Source of the DNA: Cytobacillus firmus | GTDB taxonomy: Bacteria > Bacillota > Bacilli > Bacillales > Cytobacillaceae | Reading direction: 5' to 3' | Assembly (NCBI RefSeq): GCF_023612095.1 | Contig: NZ_CP086235.1 | Location: 1,013,001-1,077,000, forward strand | Length of the DNA stretch: 64,000 nucleotides | In this document: one piece after another, positions 26,320 to 37,544 of the stretch | Layout: every line of letters starts with the position of its first letter | Numbering within the stretch: position 1 is the stretch's first letter | Made by a program: the position numbers and the translations under genes | Notes under the pieces: generated by a model | Told to the model about the DNA's origin: nothing | Databases searched by the model: none | The model's input: only the letters and a program-made list of their open reading frames with translations

Positions 26320-29300
26320 ATGTCATTTATTCACCTTCATGTATATAGCGCATATAGCCTGCTGTCGAGCACGGCAAGAATAGAGCAGCTTGTGGCGAGC
26401 GCCAGGGAAAATAGCTTTCCTGCCCTGGCTCTGACCGACCGAAATGTCATGTACGGGGCAGTCGCCTTTTATAAAGAGTGTCTTAAGCAGTCCATAAAGC
26501 CGATCCTGGGACTCTCTGTGGATGTACTAAGCGAGATATCTGAAGACGAAGCTTATCCATTGGTCCTCCTGGCTAAAAACCGGCAGGGGTTTCAGAATCT
26601 ATTAAAAATCACGAGCACGGTCCAGACAAAATCGCCTGAAGGCATTCCTGTTAAATGGCTTAAACACTATGCCGGAGGATTGTTTGCTTTAACTCCAGGC
26701 ATGGATGGGGAGATCGAACAATCTCTTATGGCAGGTGAATACAGCCAGGCAAAAAGAACAGCTGACCTTTTCAGCAGTATTTTCGAGCAAAATTCTTTCT
26801 TCTTAGCATTACAGGATCACGGTCTGCATGAAGAAAAAAAAATCCATGGCTCTCTGGTTAAGCTTTCAGAAGAAACCGGGATTGGCCTGGCGGCTTCAAA
26901 TGGTGTCTGTTACATAAAAAAGAGGAAGCTTTTGCCCATGAATGCCTGCTGGCCATAAAAAATGGAGAAAAGCTGCAGGATGAAGAAAGAGAACGGCTGA
27001 AGAGCAATGAGTATTACTTAAAGTCATCCGGGGAAATGGCAGAACTGTTATCAGGGTATCCGGATGCTTTAGAGAATACGATTATGATTGCTGAGCAATG
27101 CAATGTAATGCTTGAGCTGGATAAACAGAATCTTCCTAAATACCCTGCTGCAGGAGGCATGAGTGCGGATGAGCTATTGGAAGAAGTATGCTGGCAGGGC
27201 TTTGCTGACAGGTATCCGGATGGCGATGATGGGCATAAGAAACGGTTGCGGTATGAGCTGAACATAATCAGAAACATGAAATTCAGTGATTACTTTCTAA
27301 TTGTTTGGGATTTTATGAAGTTCTCGAGGGAAAATGGCATTTTAACTGGTCCGGGGCGGGGATCTGCAGCCGGTTCAATGGTTGCTTATGTCCTCTATAT
27401 AACAGATGTGGATCCCATTGAGCATCAGCTCCTATTTGAGCGGTTCCTTAATCCGGAAAGAATTTCCATGCCTGATATTGATATTGATTTCCCGGATCAC
27501 AAAAGGGATGAGGTAATCCGGTATGTATCCCAAAAATATGGAGAACGGCATGTGGCACAAATTCTTACATTTGGGACCCTTGCTGCCAAAGCGGCACTCC
27601 GGGATGTCGGCAGGGCATTTGGGCTTAATCCTAAAGAGCTTGACATGCTTTCAAAAAGAATACCTTCCAAATTGGGCATCACCCTCAAAGAGGCCTATAA
27701 AGAATCTGAGCCTTTAAGAAGATTTACCCAGGAATCCGATTTAAATCGAAGACTATTTGAAACAGCTGTCAAACTGGAAGGACTCCCAAGGCATACATCG
27801 ACCCATGCTGCCGGGGTTGTCATCAGTGAGCATCCGCTTGTGGAGGCCATTCCTATTCAAAAAGGGCATGAAAATGTTTATTTGACCCAATATTCTATGG
27901 AGCATCTCGAGGATGTCGGCCTTTTAAAAATGGATTTTCTAGGTCTTAGAAACCTTACATTAATTGAGAATATTTTAAGCTCTATACAGAGAAAGACAGG
28001 CACACAGATTGATATCAAACAAATTCCCCTGGATGATGAGGATGTATACAGTCTGTTGGGAAGAGGAGATACAACAGGTATTTTCCAGCTTGAATCTGAT
28101 GGGATGCGCAGTGTCCTGACAAGGCTTCAGCCAACGCGGTTTGAGGATATTGTGGCTGTCAATGCTCTTTATCGACCAGGCCCAATGGAAAATATCCCTC
28201 TTTTTATTGACAGGAAGCACGGAAGGAAGCCAATCATATATCCTCATCCTGACTTGAAGCCTATTCTTGAAAATACGTATGGTGTCATCGTGTATCAGGA
28301 ACAAATTATGCAAATCGCTGCAAAACTGGCCGGATTTTCATTGGGTGAAGCAGATTTGCTTCGGAGAGCGGTCAGCAAGAAGCAAAAAGAAGTGCTTGAC
28401 CGTGAGCGTGTCCATTTTGTTGGGGGAGCAGTCAATAAAGGATATCATGAGCAAACCGCTCATGATATATATGACTTAATCGTCCGGTTCGCAAATTATG
28501 GATTCAACCGGAGTCATGCTGTTGCATATAGCTTCATAGCCTATCAGCTGGCTTATTTAAAAACTCATTATCCTCTTCACTTTATGGCTTCCCTGCTGAC
28601 TTCAGCTATCGGAAATGAAGGCAGGATTGCCCAATATATCGGAGAACTGAGGCAGATGGGCTTAACGCTCAGCCCGCCTTCCATTAATAAAAGTGGCTAC
28701 TCCTTTCTGGCAGAGAAAAATTCTATCAGATATAGCCTGGCTGCTATAAAAGGAATCGGTGCTGCAGCTTTAAGAGATATTTTTCAGGCGAGAAAAAACA
28801 AGCGCTTTGAAGATCTGTTTGATTTTTGCATAAGGGTTTCCACAAAAGCGGTAAATCGCAAGATCCTTGAATCGCTTGTTCATTCAGGCAGCTTTGATGA
28901 ATTTGGAGAAGATAGAGCTGTGCTTCTGGCAAGCCTGGATGTAGCTGCGGAGCATGCCCAGCTTGTTTTGCCGGAAGATGATCAAGCTGATTTCTTTGAA
29001 GATGATGAATTTTTTCCTAAGCCTAAATATACAGAAGTAGATCCGATCCGTTCAGAGGATAAGCTGAGATTTGAAAAAGATGTGCTCGGCCTGTATTTAT
29101 CAGATCATCCAGTTTCAATTTACGAATCCTATTTTTCCCTGCTGGAAGCCTATCCGCTGACTGAACTCGAGAATACGGATAAAAAGCCAAAAACAGTTGC
29201 TTACTTATCCGAAGTGAAAAAAATCCGTACGAAAAAAGGCGAACCAATGGCATTTCTTTCCTTGAGCGATCAGACGGGAGATATGGAGGCAGTTGTGTTT

Positions 29301-29678
29301 CCAAAGGTGTTTAACCGGTTTTCCTTACTCTGCTCTCAGGGAAACATCGTCTTAGCGGAGGGGAAGCTTGAGGAACGGGACGGAAAAAAGCAGCTGATTG
29401 TACAGCACCTCGATGATGTGAAGGAAGCCATTGAAAAAATGCAAAATAAAGATCCCGTATTGTATTTAAGGATTACTGAGGATCGGGAGACAACGGAAAA
29501 TCTTCGTTTGCTCAAAGAATTATTTAAGAAAAATGAAGGCAGTGTTCAAGTGGTTTTGTATTATGAAACCTCCCGAAAAACCATTCGCCTGGGTGAAGAG
29601 GACCTGGTCTCTCCGACAGAGGATTTCCTGAATTTACTTATGAAGCTGCTTGGCCGGAATAACGTCGTTTTAAAGTAA
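26320..29678 (+). CDS. dnaE: DNA polymerase III alpha subunit DnaE, interrupted by a -1 shift
   Basis: The error-prone replicative polymerase that extends RNA primers before PolC takes over. The PHP domain begins at MSFIHLHVYSAYSLLSS. The catalytic aspartates are in MPDIDIDFPDHKRDEV and the KMDFLGLRNL region. A helix-hairpin-helix and an OB domain (LSDQTGDMEAVVFPKVF) follow. The frame breaks after VCYIKK: the zero frame stops at 26958 (212 codons, PHP only), while homology continues at once in the -1 frame as EEAFAHECLLAIKNGEKL. The break is at A AAA AAG (26916-26922). A -1 slip there gives YIKKEEAF with no residue lost. The joined product of about 1,119 residues has the family length. Since dnaE is essential, the shift must be bypassed, programmed, or a sequencing error. 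Promoter and ytrH are divergent. Confidence 0.9.
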
Positions 29679-29684
29679 TTACCC

Positions 29685-29712
29685 TTTACAACAATAACAA
29701 TTATGGTATATT
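29685..29712 (+). promoter_or_regulatory. Candidate sigma-A promoter of ytsJ-gntR
   Basis: TTTACA (29685-29690), a 16-base spacer and TATATT (29707-29712). The GntR operator starts 20 bases after the -10 box, a position suited to repression. Confidence 0.6.
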
Positions 29713-29731
29713 TGTAAGAAGAAAAATAAAC

Positions 29732-29742
29732 TGGTCTGACCA
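29732..29742. promoter_or_regulatory. GntR-type operator upstream of ytsJ
   Basis: The palindrome TGGTCTGACCA fits the FadR-subfamily operator TGGTNNNACCA. The same 11 bases recur at 31841-31851 upstream of accD. A gene for such a regulator lies between the two. Confidence 0.75.
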
Positions 29743-29867
29743 CTGTGAGCGAAAGAAAAGCCCTGTTTATTCTGATACTGAAACAGAACTGCAGCAGGGT
29801 TTAAAGCATGTATTCGTCATGTCTATGTTTATATATAATCCTATCCGGAATATGAGGAGTGAAAATT

Positions 29868-31106
29868 TTGACCTTACGCGAAGAAGCTTTGCATATGCAT
29901 AGAGCTAATAAAGGGAAATTGGAATCTAAATCTAAAGTACAGGTGCGAAATGCCAAAGACTTAAGTCTTGCTTACTCACCGGGGGTTGCTGAGCCCTGCA
30001 AGGAAATTTATGATAAGCCCGAAACTGTCTATGAATATACGATGAAAGGCAACATGGTCGCGGTTGTTTCCGATGGAACAGCAGTGCTGGGATTGGGAAA
30101 TATCGGGCCGGAAGCTGCCCTGCCTGTAATGGAAGGAAAAGCTGTACTTTTCAAAAGTTTTGCAGGAGTGGATGCATTTCCAATTTGCCTTAATACGACA
30201 GACGTAGATAAAATTGTTGAGACTGTAAAACTTCTCGAGCCTACATTTGGAGGCGTAAACCTTGAAGACATTGCTGCTCCCAATTGCTTTTATGTAGAAG
30301 AGCGATTAAAGAAGGAAACAAACATTCCCGTTTTTCATGATGATCAGCATGGGACTGCCATTGTAACTGTTGCAGGCCTAGTAAATGCCCTGAAGCTTTC
30401 CGGGAAGAAAATGAATGAAATTAAGGTAGTCGCAAATGGTGCCGGTGCTGCCGGGATTGCCATTATTAAACTTTTATACAGCTACGGTGTTCGCGATATC
30501 ATTATGTGTGACACTAAAGGTGCTATTTATGAAGGCCGCCCGCAGGGTATGAATGAAATTAAAAATGAAGTTGCAAAGTACACGAATCGCGAGAATGCGA
30601 ATGGAAGCCTTGCAGATGTTATTAAAGGGGCTGACGTATTCATCGGGGTTTCTGCTGCCGGAGCACTGACGGCTGAGATGATTGGCACTATGAATCAGGA
30701 TCCGATTATATTCGCCATGGCTAATCCAACTCCTGAAATTATGCCTGAAGAAGCGAAAGCGGCTGGAGCAATGGTGGTTGGAACCGGAAGATCTGATTTT
30801 CCAAACCAGGTAAACAATGTACTGGCTTTCCCTGGGATTTTCCGCGGAGCACTGGATGTCCGTGCAACTCATATCAATGAGAAAATGAAAGTGGCTGCTG
30901 TAGAAGCCATTGCTAATCTTGTGCATCAGGATGAATTGAATGCTGATTATGTCATCCCGGGGCCATTCGATCCCCGTGTCGCACCTGAAGTGGCAGCTGC
31001 TGTAGCAAAGGCAGCTATGGAGACTGGCGTTGCCCGCATTAAAGTTGATCCTGAAGAAGTGAAGGAAAAAACGAAGCAACTTGCAGTCATTGGAAAAGGT
31101 GAGTGA
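29868..31106 (+). CDS. ytsJ: NADP-dependent malic enzyme YtsJ
   Basis: Oxidatively decarboxylates malate to pyruvate and makes NADPH. The malic enzyme N-terminal domain holds LAYSPGVAEPCKEI. The catalytic metal site is VFHDDQHGTAIVT, with the paired Asp. The nucleotide loop NGAGAAGIAIIKLL and the region VSAAGALTAEMI follow. The length is 412 residues (B. subtilis YtsJ 410). The TTG at 29868 gives MTLREEALHMH, matching the family, and is 8 bases from GAGGAG; an in-frame GTG at 29859 overlaps that site. It is co-transcribed with the gntR gene 8 bases downstream. YtsJ supplies NADPH for fatty-acid synthesis in B. subtilis, which fits its position before accDA. Confidence 0.94.
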   Translation: MTLREEALHMHRANKGKLESKSKVQVRNAKDLSLAYSPGVAEPCKEIYDKPETVYEYTMKGNMVAVVSDGTAVLGLGNIGPEAALPVMEGKAVLFKSFAGVDAFPICLNTTDVDKIVETVKLLEPTFGGVNLEDIAAPNCFYVEERLKKETNIPVFHDDQHGTAIVTVAGLVNALKLSGKKMNEIKVVANGAGAAGIAIIKLLYSYGVRDIIMCDTKGAIYEGRPQGMNEIKNEVAKYTNRENANGSLADVIKGADVFIGVSAAGALTAEMIGTMNQDPIIFAMANPTPEIMPEEAKAAGAMVVGTGRSDFPNQVNNVLAFPGIFRGALDVRATHINEKMKVAAVEAIANLVHQDELNADYVIPGPFDPRVAPEVAAAVAKAAMETGVARIKVDPEEVKEKTKQLAVIGKGE

Positions 31107-31114
31107 TTCCATAA

Positions 31115-31738
31115 TTGAATTCACCTCAAAATAACACGAAGGTTTATATCGGCATTGTCAAACAGCTTAGGACCATGATTGAACATGATGGCCTTAAGCC
31201 TGGAGATCGATTGCCTTCCGAAAGAGAGCTGTCAGAGCGCCTGGGTGTCGGGCGCTCTTCCGTTCGGGAAGCATTAAGAGCCCTTGAACTTCTTGGCTTA
31301 ATTGAGACAAGGAGAGGCGAGGGGACTTTTATGAGGGATTTTAGGGGGCATCAGCTCGTACAGCTGCTCAGCACTTTCATTCTTCAGGATAAGAAATCTA
31401 TAAGAGATGTTAAAGAAACCAAGTTTCTGATCGAACTTGATTGTTTATGGCTAATAATTCAAAAGGCTGGTGAAGATCGGCTTCTCAGGTTCAAAAAATG
31501 GACCCTGGAAGCAGACTACACAGATGATGACTTTTTTCTTGAAATCGTCACACTTGCAGATAATCATCTTTTCCTCCGTATTTGGATCATTCTCAAAGAT
31601 TATTACAATTCTTTGGATTTAGAGAAAATGGTGATAACCAAGCAGCAATATGTGGAACTGATTGATACCTTGATTTCCAGAAAAGATTCCGAAGTTATTC
31701 GTGTATATAGAAATTTAAGAAATTTGTCGAAGGATTAA
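31115..31738 (+). CDS. GntR family regulator, FadR subfamily
   Basis: A DNA-binding regulator of 207 residues. The winged helix covers residues about 8-75: VYIGIVKQLRTMIEHDGLKP, then DRLPSERELSERLGVGRSSV, then REALRALELLGLIETRRGEG, which together form the canonical GntR motif. The C-terminal helical domain (about 100-207) is shorter than the classical FCD domain. The TTG start at 31115 follows AAAAGGTGAG. It begins 8 bases after ytsJ and is flanked by operators before ytsJ (29732) and accD (31836), so it probably represses or tunes both and itself. The ligand is unknown; malonyl-CoA, acyl-CoA, malate or pyruvate are candidates by context. Confidence 0.88.
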   Translation: MNSPQNNTKVYIGIVKQLRTMIEHDGLKPGDRLPSERELSERLGVGRSSVREALRALELLGLIETRRGEGTFMRDFRGHQLVQLLSTFILQDKKSIRDVKETKFLIELDCLWLIIQKAGEDRLLRFKKWTLEADYTDDDFFLEIVTLADNHLFLRIWIILKDYYNSLDLEKMVITKQQYVELIDTLISRKDSEVIRVYRNLRNLSKD

Positions 31739-31798
31739 CGACAATTTTTTGCAGAATTTATTTTTCATATCATCTATATTTAAATAATCAGTCAAGCA

Positions 31799-31834
31799 TA
31801 AATGAAGCCTAGAAAAGTTAGGCATTCATTTTTA
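31799..31834 (+). terminator. Terminator after the gntR gene
   Basis: A 12-bp stem with one bulged A: AAATGAAGCCTA pairs with TAGGC-A-TTCATTT, followed by TTTA. It ends just before the accD operator. Confidence 0.7.
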
Positions 31835-31835
31835 A

Positions 31836-31856
31836 ATCAGTGGTCTGACCACTGAT
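31836..31856. promoter_or_regulatory. GntR-type operator upstream of accD
   Basis: A perfect 21-base palindrome: arms ATCAGTGGTC and GACCACTGAT around a central T. It contains the same TGGTCTGACCA core as the ytsJ operator and is 45 bases before the accD start. Confidence 0.8.
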
Positions 31857-31900
31857 GAAATTAATGGAAATGATTCAGCGATTATCAGGGAGGTTTCATC

Positions 31901-32779
31901 TTGCTTAAAGATATTTTTACTAAGACGAAGAAGAAGAAATATGCAACCATTCCATCGGAAACGGCAAAGCAGGATGTGCCGGAAGGAATCATGACAAAGT
32001 GTCCAAACTGCAAGAAAATCATGTATACCAAAGAATTGGTCAAGAATCTTAAAGTGTGTTTCCATTGTCATTACCACCACACCATGAATTCAAAAGAGCG
32101 CTTGGCAAGCTTTTTGGATGCTAATAGCTTTGAAGAAATTAACGCGAACATGATTTCAGAAAATCCTCTGAATTTCCCGGATTATATTGAAAAGCTGGAG
32201 AAGGATCGGGAAAAGACAAAGATAAATGAAGCGGTAGTGACTGGGACAGGCACTGTAGATGGTCAAAAGATTGCAGTAGCTGTTATGGATTCCACATTCA
32301 GAATGGGAAGCATGGGTTCAGTAGTGGGAGAGAAAATTACCCGTGCCATTGAAAAAGCTGATGAATTGCGAGTTCCTTTTATAATATTTACCGCTTCAGG
32401 CGGTGCAAGAATGCAGGAAGGCGTCTTAAGCCTGATGCAAATGGCCAAGACAAGTGTGGCACTAAAAAGATTCAGTGATAATGGAGGCCTTATTATTTCA
32501 ATCATGACTCATCCGACAACTGGCGGTGTGTCTGCAAGCTTTGCTTCACTAGGGGACTATAATCTGGCAGAACCTGGTGCTTTGATTGGATTTGCGGGGC
32601 GGAGGATCATTGAACAAACGATCCGTGAAGAATTGCCGGAAGACTTCCAGACAGCAGAATTCTTATTGAAATGCGGTCAATTGGATGCAGTAATTCCGAG
32701 AACAGAGTTAAAAGACAAGATATCAGCTATTTTATCCATACATCAACCAGGAGGTGACTTCCAATGGCAGGAGAATTAG
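31901..32779 (+). CDS. accD: Acetyl-CoA carboxylase carboxyltransferase beta subunit
   Basis: Half of the carboxyltransferase that moves CO2 from biotin carboxyl carrier to acetyl-CoA, giving malonyl-CoA for fatty-acid synthesis. A four-cysteine zinc ribbon (CPNCKK and CFHCHYHH) is at residues about 30-55. The crotonase-like fold follows, with [20 protein letters not shown] and [14 protein letters not shown]. The length is 292 (B. subtilis 290). The start is TTG 31901 after GGGAGG. The stop overlaps accA by 16 bases. The GntR operator upstream suggests control by the neighbouring regulator. No FapR-like box was seen. Confidence 0.96.
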   Translation: MLKDIFTKTKKKKYATIPSETAKQDVPEGIMTKCPNCKKIMYTKELVKNLKVCFHCHYHHTMNSKERLASFLDANSFEEINANMISENPLNFPDYIEKLEKDREKTKINEAVVTGTGTVDGQKIAVAVMDSTFRMGSMGSVVGEKITRAIEKADELRVPFIIFTASGGARMQEGVLSLMQMAKTSVALKRFSDNGGLIISIMTHPTTGGVSASFASLGDYNLAEPGALIGFAGRRIIEQTIREELPEDFQTAEFLLKCGQLDAVIPRTELKDKISAILSIHQPGGDFQWQEN

Positions 32780-33741
32780 AATTTGAGCGTCCGGTAATGG
32801 AACTGAAAAAAAAGATTGCTGAATTAAAAGAGTTTACCAAAACAGCCGATGTAGACCTATCTTCTGAGATAGAGAAACTGGAAGCGCGCTTGGAAAAATT
32901 AGAAGCCGATATATATGAAAATATGAAACCGTGGGATCGTGTGCAGATTGCAAGGCATCCCGCAAGGCCGACTACACTGGATTATATCTCTCACCTTTTT
33001 GAGGATTTTTTCGAGTGTCACGGGGATCGTGCTTTTGGTGATGATGAGGCGATTGTTGGCGGTATCGCAAAGTTTAAGGGGATTCCTGTTACTGTCATCG
33101 GCCATCAGCGTGGAAAAGACACAAAAGAAAATATCCGCAGGAATTTTGGCATGCCGCATCCTGAAGGCTACCGCAAAGCATTAAGGCTTATGAAGCAGGC
33201 CGATAAATTCCGGAGGCCTATTATCTGTTTCATTGATACAAAGGGTGCCTATCCTGGAAAAGCAGCAGAGGAACGGGGACAGAGTGAGGCAATTGCCAAG
33301 AACCTGTTTGAAATGGCAAGCCTTAGAGTCCCGGTTATCTGTATCGTCATTGGTGAAGGCGGAAGCGGCGGAGCTCTGGCTCTTGGTGTAGGAAACCATA
33401 TTCATATGCTCGAAAACTCCACATATTCCGTTATTTCTCCAGAAGGAGCGGCAGCCATTCTCTGGAAAGATGCATCTCAGGCAAAAAAGGCTGCAGAATC
33501 CATGAGAATCACTGCACCGGACTTAAAAGAACTGGGTGTGGTGGATGAGATTATTGAAGAGGTAAAGGGCGGAGCCCACAAAGATGTCAAGGTTCAGGCT
33601 GAGGAAATCGGAGAAGTCCTTACTCAATCATTGAAGGATCTGATGGATCTTACTGAAGACCAGCTGATCGATCACCGGTACAACAAGTTCAAATCTATTG
33701 GCCAATATTCGTTTTTAAAGGAATTTATTGGGGTAAAATAA
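32764..33741 (+). CDS. accA: Acetyl-CoA carboxylase carboxyltransferase alpha subunit
   Basis: Pairs with AccD in an alpha2-beta2 carboxyltransferase. A coiled-coil N-terminus (residues about 1-55, [12 protein letters not shown] and [16 protein letters not shown]) is typical. It is followed by [39 protein letters not shown] and the oxyanion region [15 protein letters not shown]. The length of 325 is usual. The ATG at 32764 follows GGAGGTG and lies inside the end of accD, so translation is coupled. A strong terminator follows immediately. Confidence 0.96.
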   Translation: MAGELEFERPVMELKKKIAELKEFTKTADVDLSSEIEKLEARLEKLEADIYENMKPWDRVQIARHPARPTTLDYISHLFEDFFECHGDRAFGDDEAIVGGIAKFKGIPVTVIGHQRGKDTKENIRRNFGMPHPEGYRKALRLMKQADKFRRPIICFIDTKGAYPGKAAEERGQSEAIAKNLFEMASLRVPVICIVIGEGGSGGALALGVGNHIHMLENSTYSVISPEGAAAILWKDASQAKKAAESMRITAPDLKELGVVDEIIEEVKGGAHKDVKVQAEEIGEVLTQSLKDLMDLTEDQLIDHRYNKFKSIGQYSFLKEFIGVK

Positions 33742-33768
33742 AAGCGTGCTTTCGGGCACGCTTTTTAT
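33740..33768 (+). terminator. Terminator after accDA
   Basis: A 10-bp stem AAAAGCGTGC / GCACGCTTTT with a 6-base loop and an A/T tail. Confidence 0.85.
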
Positions 33769-35086
<1,318 letters not shown>

Positions 35087-35171
35087 TTTTGCCGCATATA
35101 AACCCGCACGCGGCTCCCGAAAGCCGCATGTGCCGGTAATCTAGCTGCACTAAATCAGGAGGTAAATTATA

Positions 35172-36932
35172 ATGCGTAAAACGAAGATCGTTTGTACTAT
35201 TGGACCTGCCAGTGAAAGTGTTGAAAAGTTAACACAGCTTATTGAAGCAGGAATGAATGTTGCCCGGTTAAATTTTTCCCATGGTGATTTCGTGGAACAT
35301 GGCCAGCGAATTCAGAATATCCGTGAAGCTTCAGCAAAGACTGGCAAGACTGTAGCCATCCTTTTAGACACTAAAGGACCTGAAATCCGCACAAATAATA
35401 TGGTGGATGGCGCGGTTGAACTTAGAGCTGGGGAAAACATTATTATTTCCATGAACGAGGTTGAAGGAACAGCAGAAAAGTTTTCTGTTACATATGCAGG
35501 CCTTATTGAAGATGTGGACACAGGAAGCAAAATATTGCTTGATGACGGTTTAATTGGTCTGGAAGTGACAAAAATTGATAAGGCCAACAGTGAAATCCAC
35601 ACAAAAATTTTAAATAGCGGAACACTTAAAAATAAAAAAGGCGTCAATGTTCCAGGTGTTTCTGTGAATCTTCCCGGCATAACAGAGAAAGATGCACAGG
35701 ATATCATCTTTGGAATTGAACAGGGCGTCGATTTCATTGCCGCTTCTTTTGTCCGCAGAGCAACTGATGTTTTGGAAATCAGACAGCTGCTTGAAGAGCA
35801 CAATGCATCATATATCAACATCATTCCTAAGATTGAAAATCAGGAAGGTGTAGATAATATTGAAGAAATTCTTGAAATTTCTGATGGACTAATGGTAGCG
35901 CGAGGAGACCTTGGAGTGGAAATTCCAGCTGAAGAGGTGCCGCTCGTACAAAAGAAATTAATTAAAAAATGCAATGCACAGGGAAAACCAGTCATTACTG
36001 CAACGCAAATGCTCGATTCCATGCAGCGTAACCCGCGTCCTACACGCGCAGAAGCGAGTGATGTAGCAAATGCCATTTTTGATGGTACTGATGCGATCAT
36101 GTTATCCGGTGAGACAGCTGCAGGCTCTTATCCTGTTGAAGCTGTGCAGACAATGCACAACATTGCATCAAGAGCGGAATCTGCATTAGATCATAAAGAG
36201 ATTTTGTCAAATCGCAGCAAAGATAATGAGCATAACATTACTGATGCCATCGGAGAATCAGTGGCACATACAGCTCTAAACCTGGATGTCAACGCAATTA
36301 TCACTCCAACTGAAAGCGGCCATACAGCTAGGATGATTTCCAAGTACCGTCCTAAAGCACCAATCATTGCCGTTACTTCTAATGATCATGTGTCTCGGCG
36401 TTTATCTTTAACATGGGGTGTATACCCTCAAATTGGCCAAAAAGCGGCTACCACAGACGATATGCTTGATATCGCCGTTGAAGAAAGCTTGAACAGCGGA
36501 ATTGTTGCTTCAGGAGATTTAGTTGTAATTACAGCAGGAGTTCCTGTGGGTGAAGCGGGTACCACCAACTTAATGAAAATTCATGTAGTGGGAGACATTC
36601 TTGCTAAGGCACAAGGAATCGGTCGGAAATCAGCCTTTGGAAAAGTCGTTGTAGCAAGAAATGCAGAGGAAGCATTAGCGAAGGTAACAGAAGGCTCTAT
36701 TTTGGTTACTATCGGCTCAGACCGTGAAATGGTGCCTGCGATTGAGAAATGCAGTGCGCTTATTACAGAAGAAGGCGGGCTTACAAGCCATGCCGCTGTT
36801 GTCGGCCTTAATATTGGCATACCTGTCATTGTAGGAGTTGAAAATGCAACAAGCCTTCTAATGGATGGGCAGGAAATCACTGTTGACTCTCAGCGAGGTG
36901 TAATTTATAACGGCCACGCAAGTGTATTATAA
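35172..36932 (+). CDS. pyk: Pyruvate kinase with C-terminal PEP-utiliser domain
   Basis: Converts phosphoenolpyruvate and ADP to pyruvate and ATP. The substrate and metal motifs are [38 protein letters not shown] and [17 protein letters not shown]. The catalytic lysine is in IPKIENQ. The length of 586 reflects the Bacillus type with an extra C-terminal swivelling domain (about residues 480-586; [20 protein letters not shown]), which lacks the phosphohistidine function of PEP synthase. The start follows AGGAGGT. A small GC-rich hairpin (GCGGCT/AGCCGC, about 35112-35130) lies between pfkA and pyk without a T run. A terminator follows. Confidence 0.97.
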   Translation: MRKTKIVCTIGPASESVEKLTQLIEAGMNVARLNFSHGDFVEHGQRIQNIREASAKTGKTVAILLDTKGPEIRTNNMVDGAVELRAGENIIISMNEVEGTAEKFSVTYAGLIEDVDTGSKILLDDGLIGLEVTKIDKANSEIHTKILNSGTLKNKKGVNVPGVSVNLPGITEKDAQDIIFGIEQGVDFIAASFVRRATDVLEIRQLLEEHNASYINIIPKIENQEGVDNIEEILEISDGLMVARGDLGVEIPAEEVPLVQKKLIKKCNAQGKPVITATQMLDSMQRNPRPTRAEASDVANAIFDGTDAIMLSGETAAGSYPVEAVQTMHNIASRAESALDHKEILSNRSKDNEHNITDAIGESVAHTALNLDVNAIITPTESGHTARMISKYRPKAPIIAVTSNDHVSRRLSLTWGVYPQIGQKAATTDDMLDIAVEESLNSGIVASGDLVVITAGVPVGEAGTTNLMKIHVVGDILAKAQGIGRKSAFGKVVVARNAEEALAKVTEGSILVTIGSDREMVPAIEKCSALITEEGGLTSHAAVVGLNIGIPVIVGVENATSLLMDGQEITVDSQRGVIYNGHASVL

Positions 36933-36945
36933 TTTGAATTTGTAG

Positions 36946-36972
36946 AAGGAAGGGTGCTCCCTTCCTTTTTTT
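36946..36972 (+). terminator. Terminator after pfkA-pyk
   Basis: A 9-bp stem AAGGAAGGG / CCCTTCCTT with a 4-base loop and a T run. Confidence 0.88.
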
Positions 36973-37054
36973 ACTTTGCCGGACAAATAGTTATATTCTC
37001 AGTGCCTTGTTTGATATAATAATGGTAAGTCTTAAACAAAATAGAGGTGGCTTA

Positions 37055-37441
37055 ATGCGCTACATTCTCCTGCTGATGATAATCGTTCCAGCTGCTGAAA
37101 TTGGAGTTTTACTTCTTTCAGGCAATACCATTGGGCTATGGCCTACACTTGCGATTATCCTGCTTACAGGTGTTCTCGGTGCTTATCTCGCTAAAAAGCA
37201 GGGTCTTGAAACAATCAGAAAAATCCAGGAACAGCTGCGATACGGGCAAATGCCTGGTGACGCTATTCTTGAAGGGGCCTGCATCCTTATTGGGGGTACA
37301 CTGCTTCTGGCACCCGGTTTCATTACAGATGCATTAGGATTTACTTTGCTTCTTCCTTCTGCAAGAAAAGTCCTTAAAAACATCCTATATATAGGGTTGA
37401 AAAAATGGATGAACAAGGGAACGATCACGATAATCAGGTAA
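37055..37441 (+). CDS. fxsA: FxsA family membrane protein
   Basis: A 128-residue membrane protein of the FxsA family. Four hydrophobic stretches are visible: ILLLMIIVPAAEIGVLLLSG, LWPTLAIILLTGVLGAYLA, IIGGT-type LEGACILIGGTLLLAPGF and LGFTLLLPSARK. The GxxxAPGFITDALG pattern and the following LLP segment are conserved. E. coli FxsA relieves F-plasmid exclusion of phage T7; the role in Bacillus is unknown. The start at 37055 follows GAGGTGG; the longer reading frame upstream lacks a site. It lies next to pyk, as in other Bacillus. Confidence 0.88.
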   Translation: MRYILLLMIIVPAAEIGVLLLSGNTIGLWPTLAIILLTGVLGAYLAKKQGLETIRKIQEQLRYGQMPGDAILEGACILIGGTLLLAPGFITDALGFTLLLPSARKVLKNILYIGLKKWMNKGTITIIR

Positions 37442-37456
37442 AGATAGCTATATATA

Positions 37457-37493
37457 TAGCCGCTCCGATATACTGGAGCGGCTTGTTAATTTT
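37457..37493 (+). terminator. Terminator after fxsA
   Basis: A 9-bp stem AGCCGCTCC / GGAGCGGCT with an 8-base loop and a T-rich tail. Confidence 0.75.
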
Positions 37494-37544
37494 AATGGAG
37501 GATTATAATCATATTGACTGATGGCGATGCACAGATTTTTCATC

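Noticed and set aside
31741..31900. FapR box upstream of accD
   Set aside because: The hairpin and palindrome there do not resemble the FapR site. The palindrome fits a GntR operator instead.
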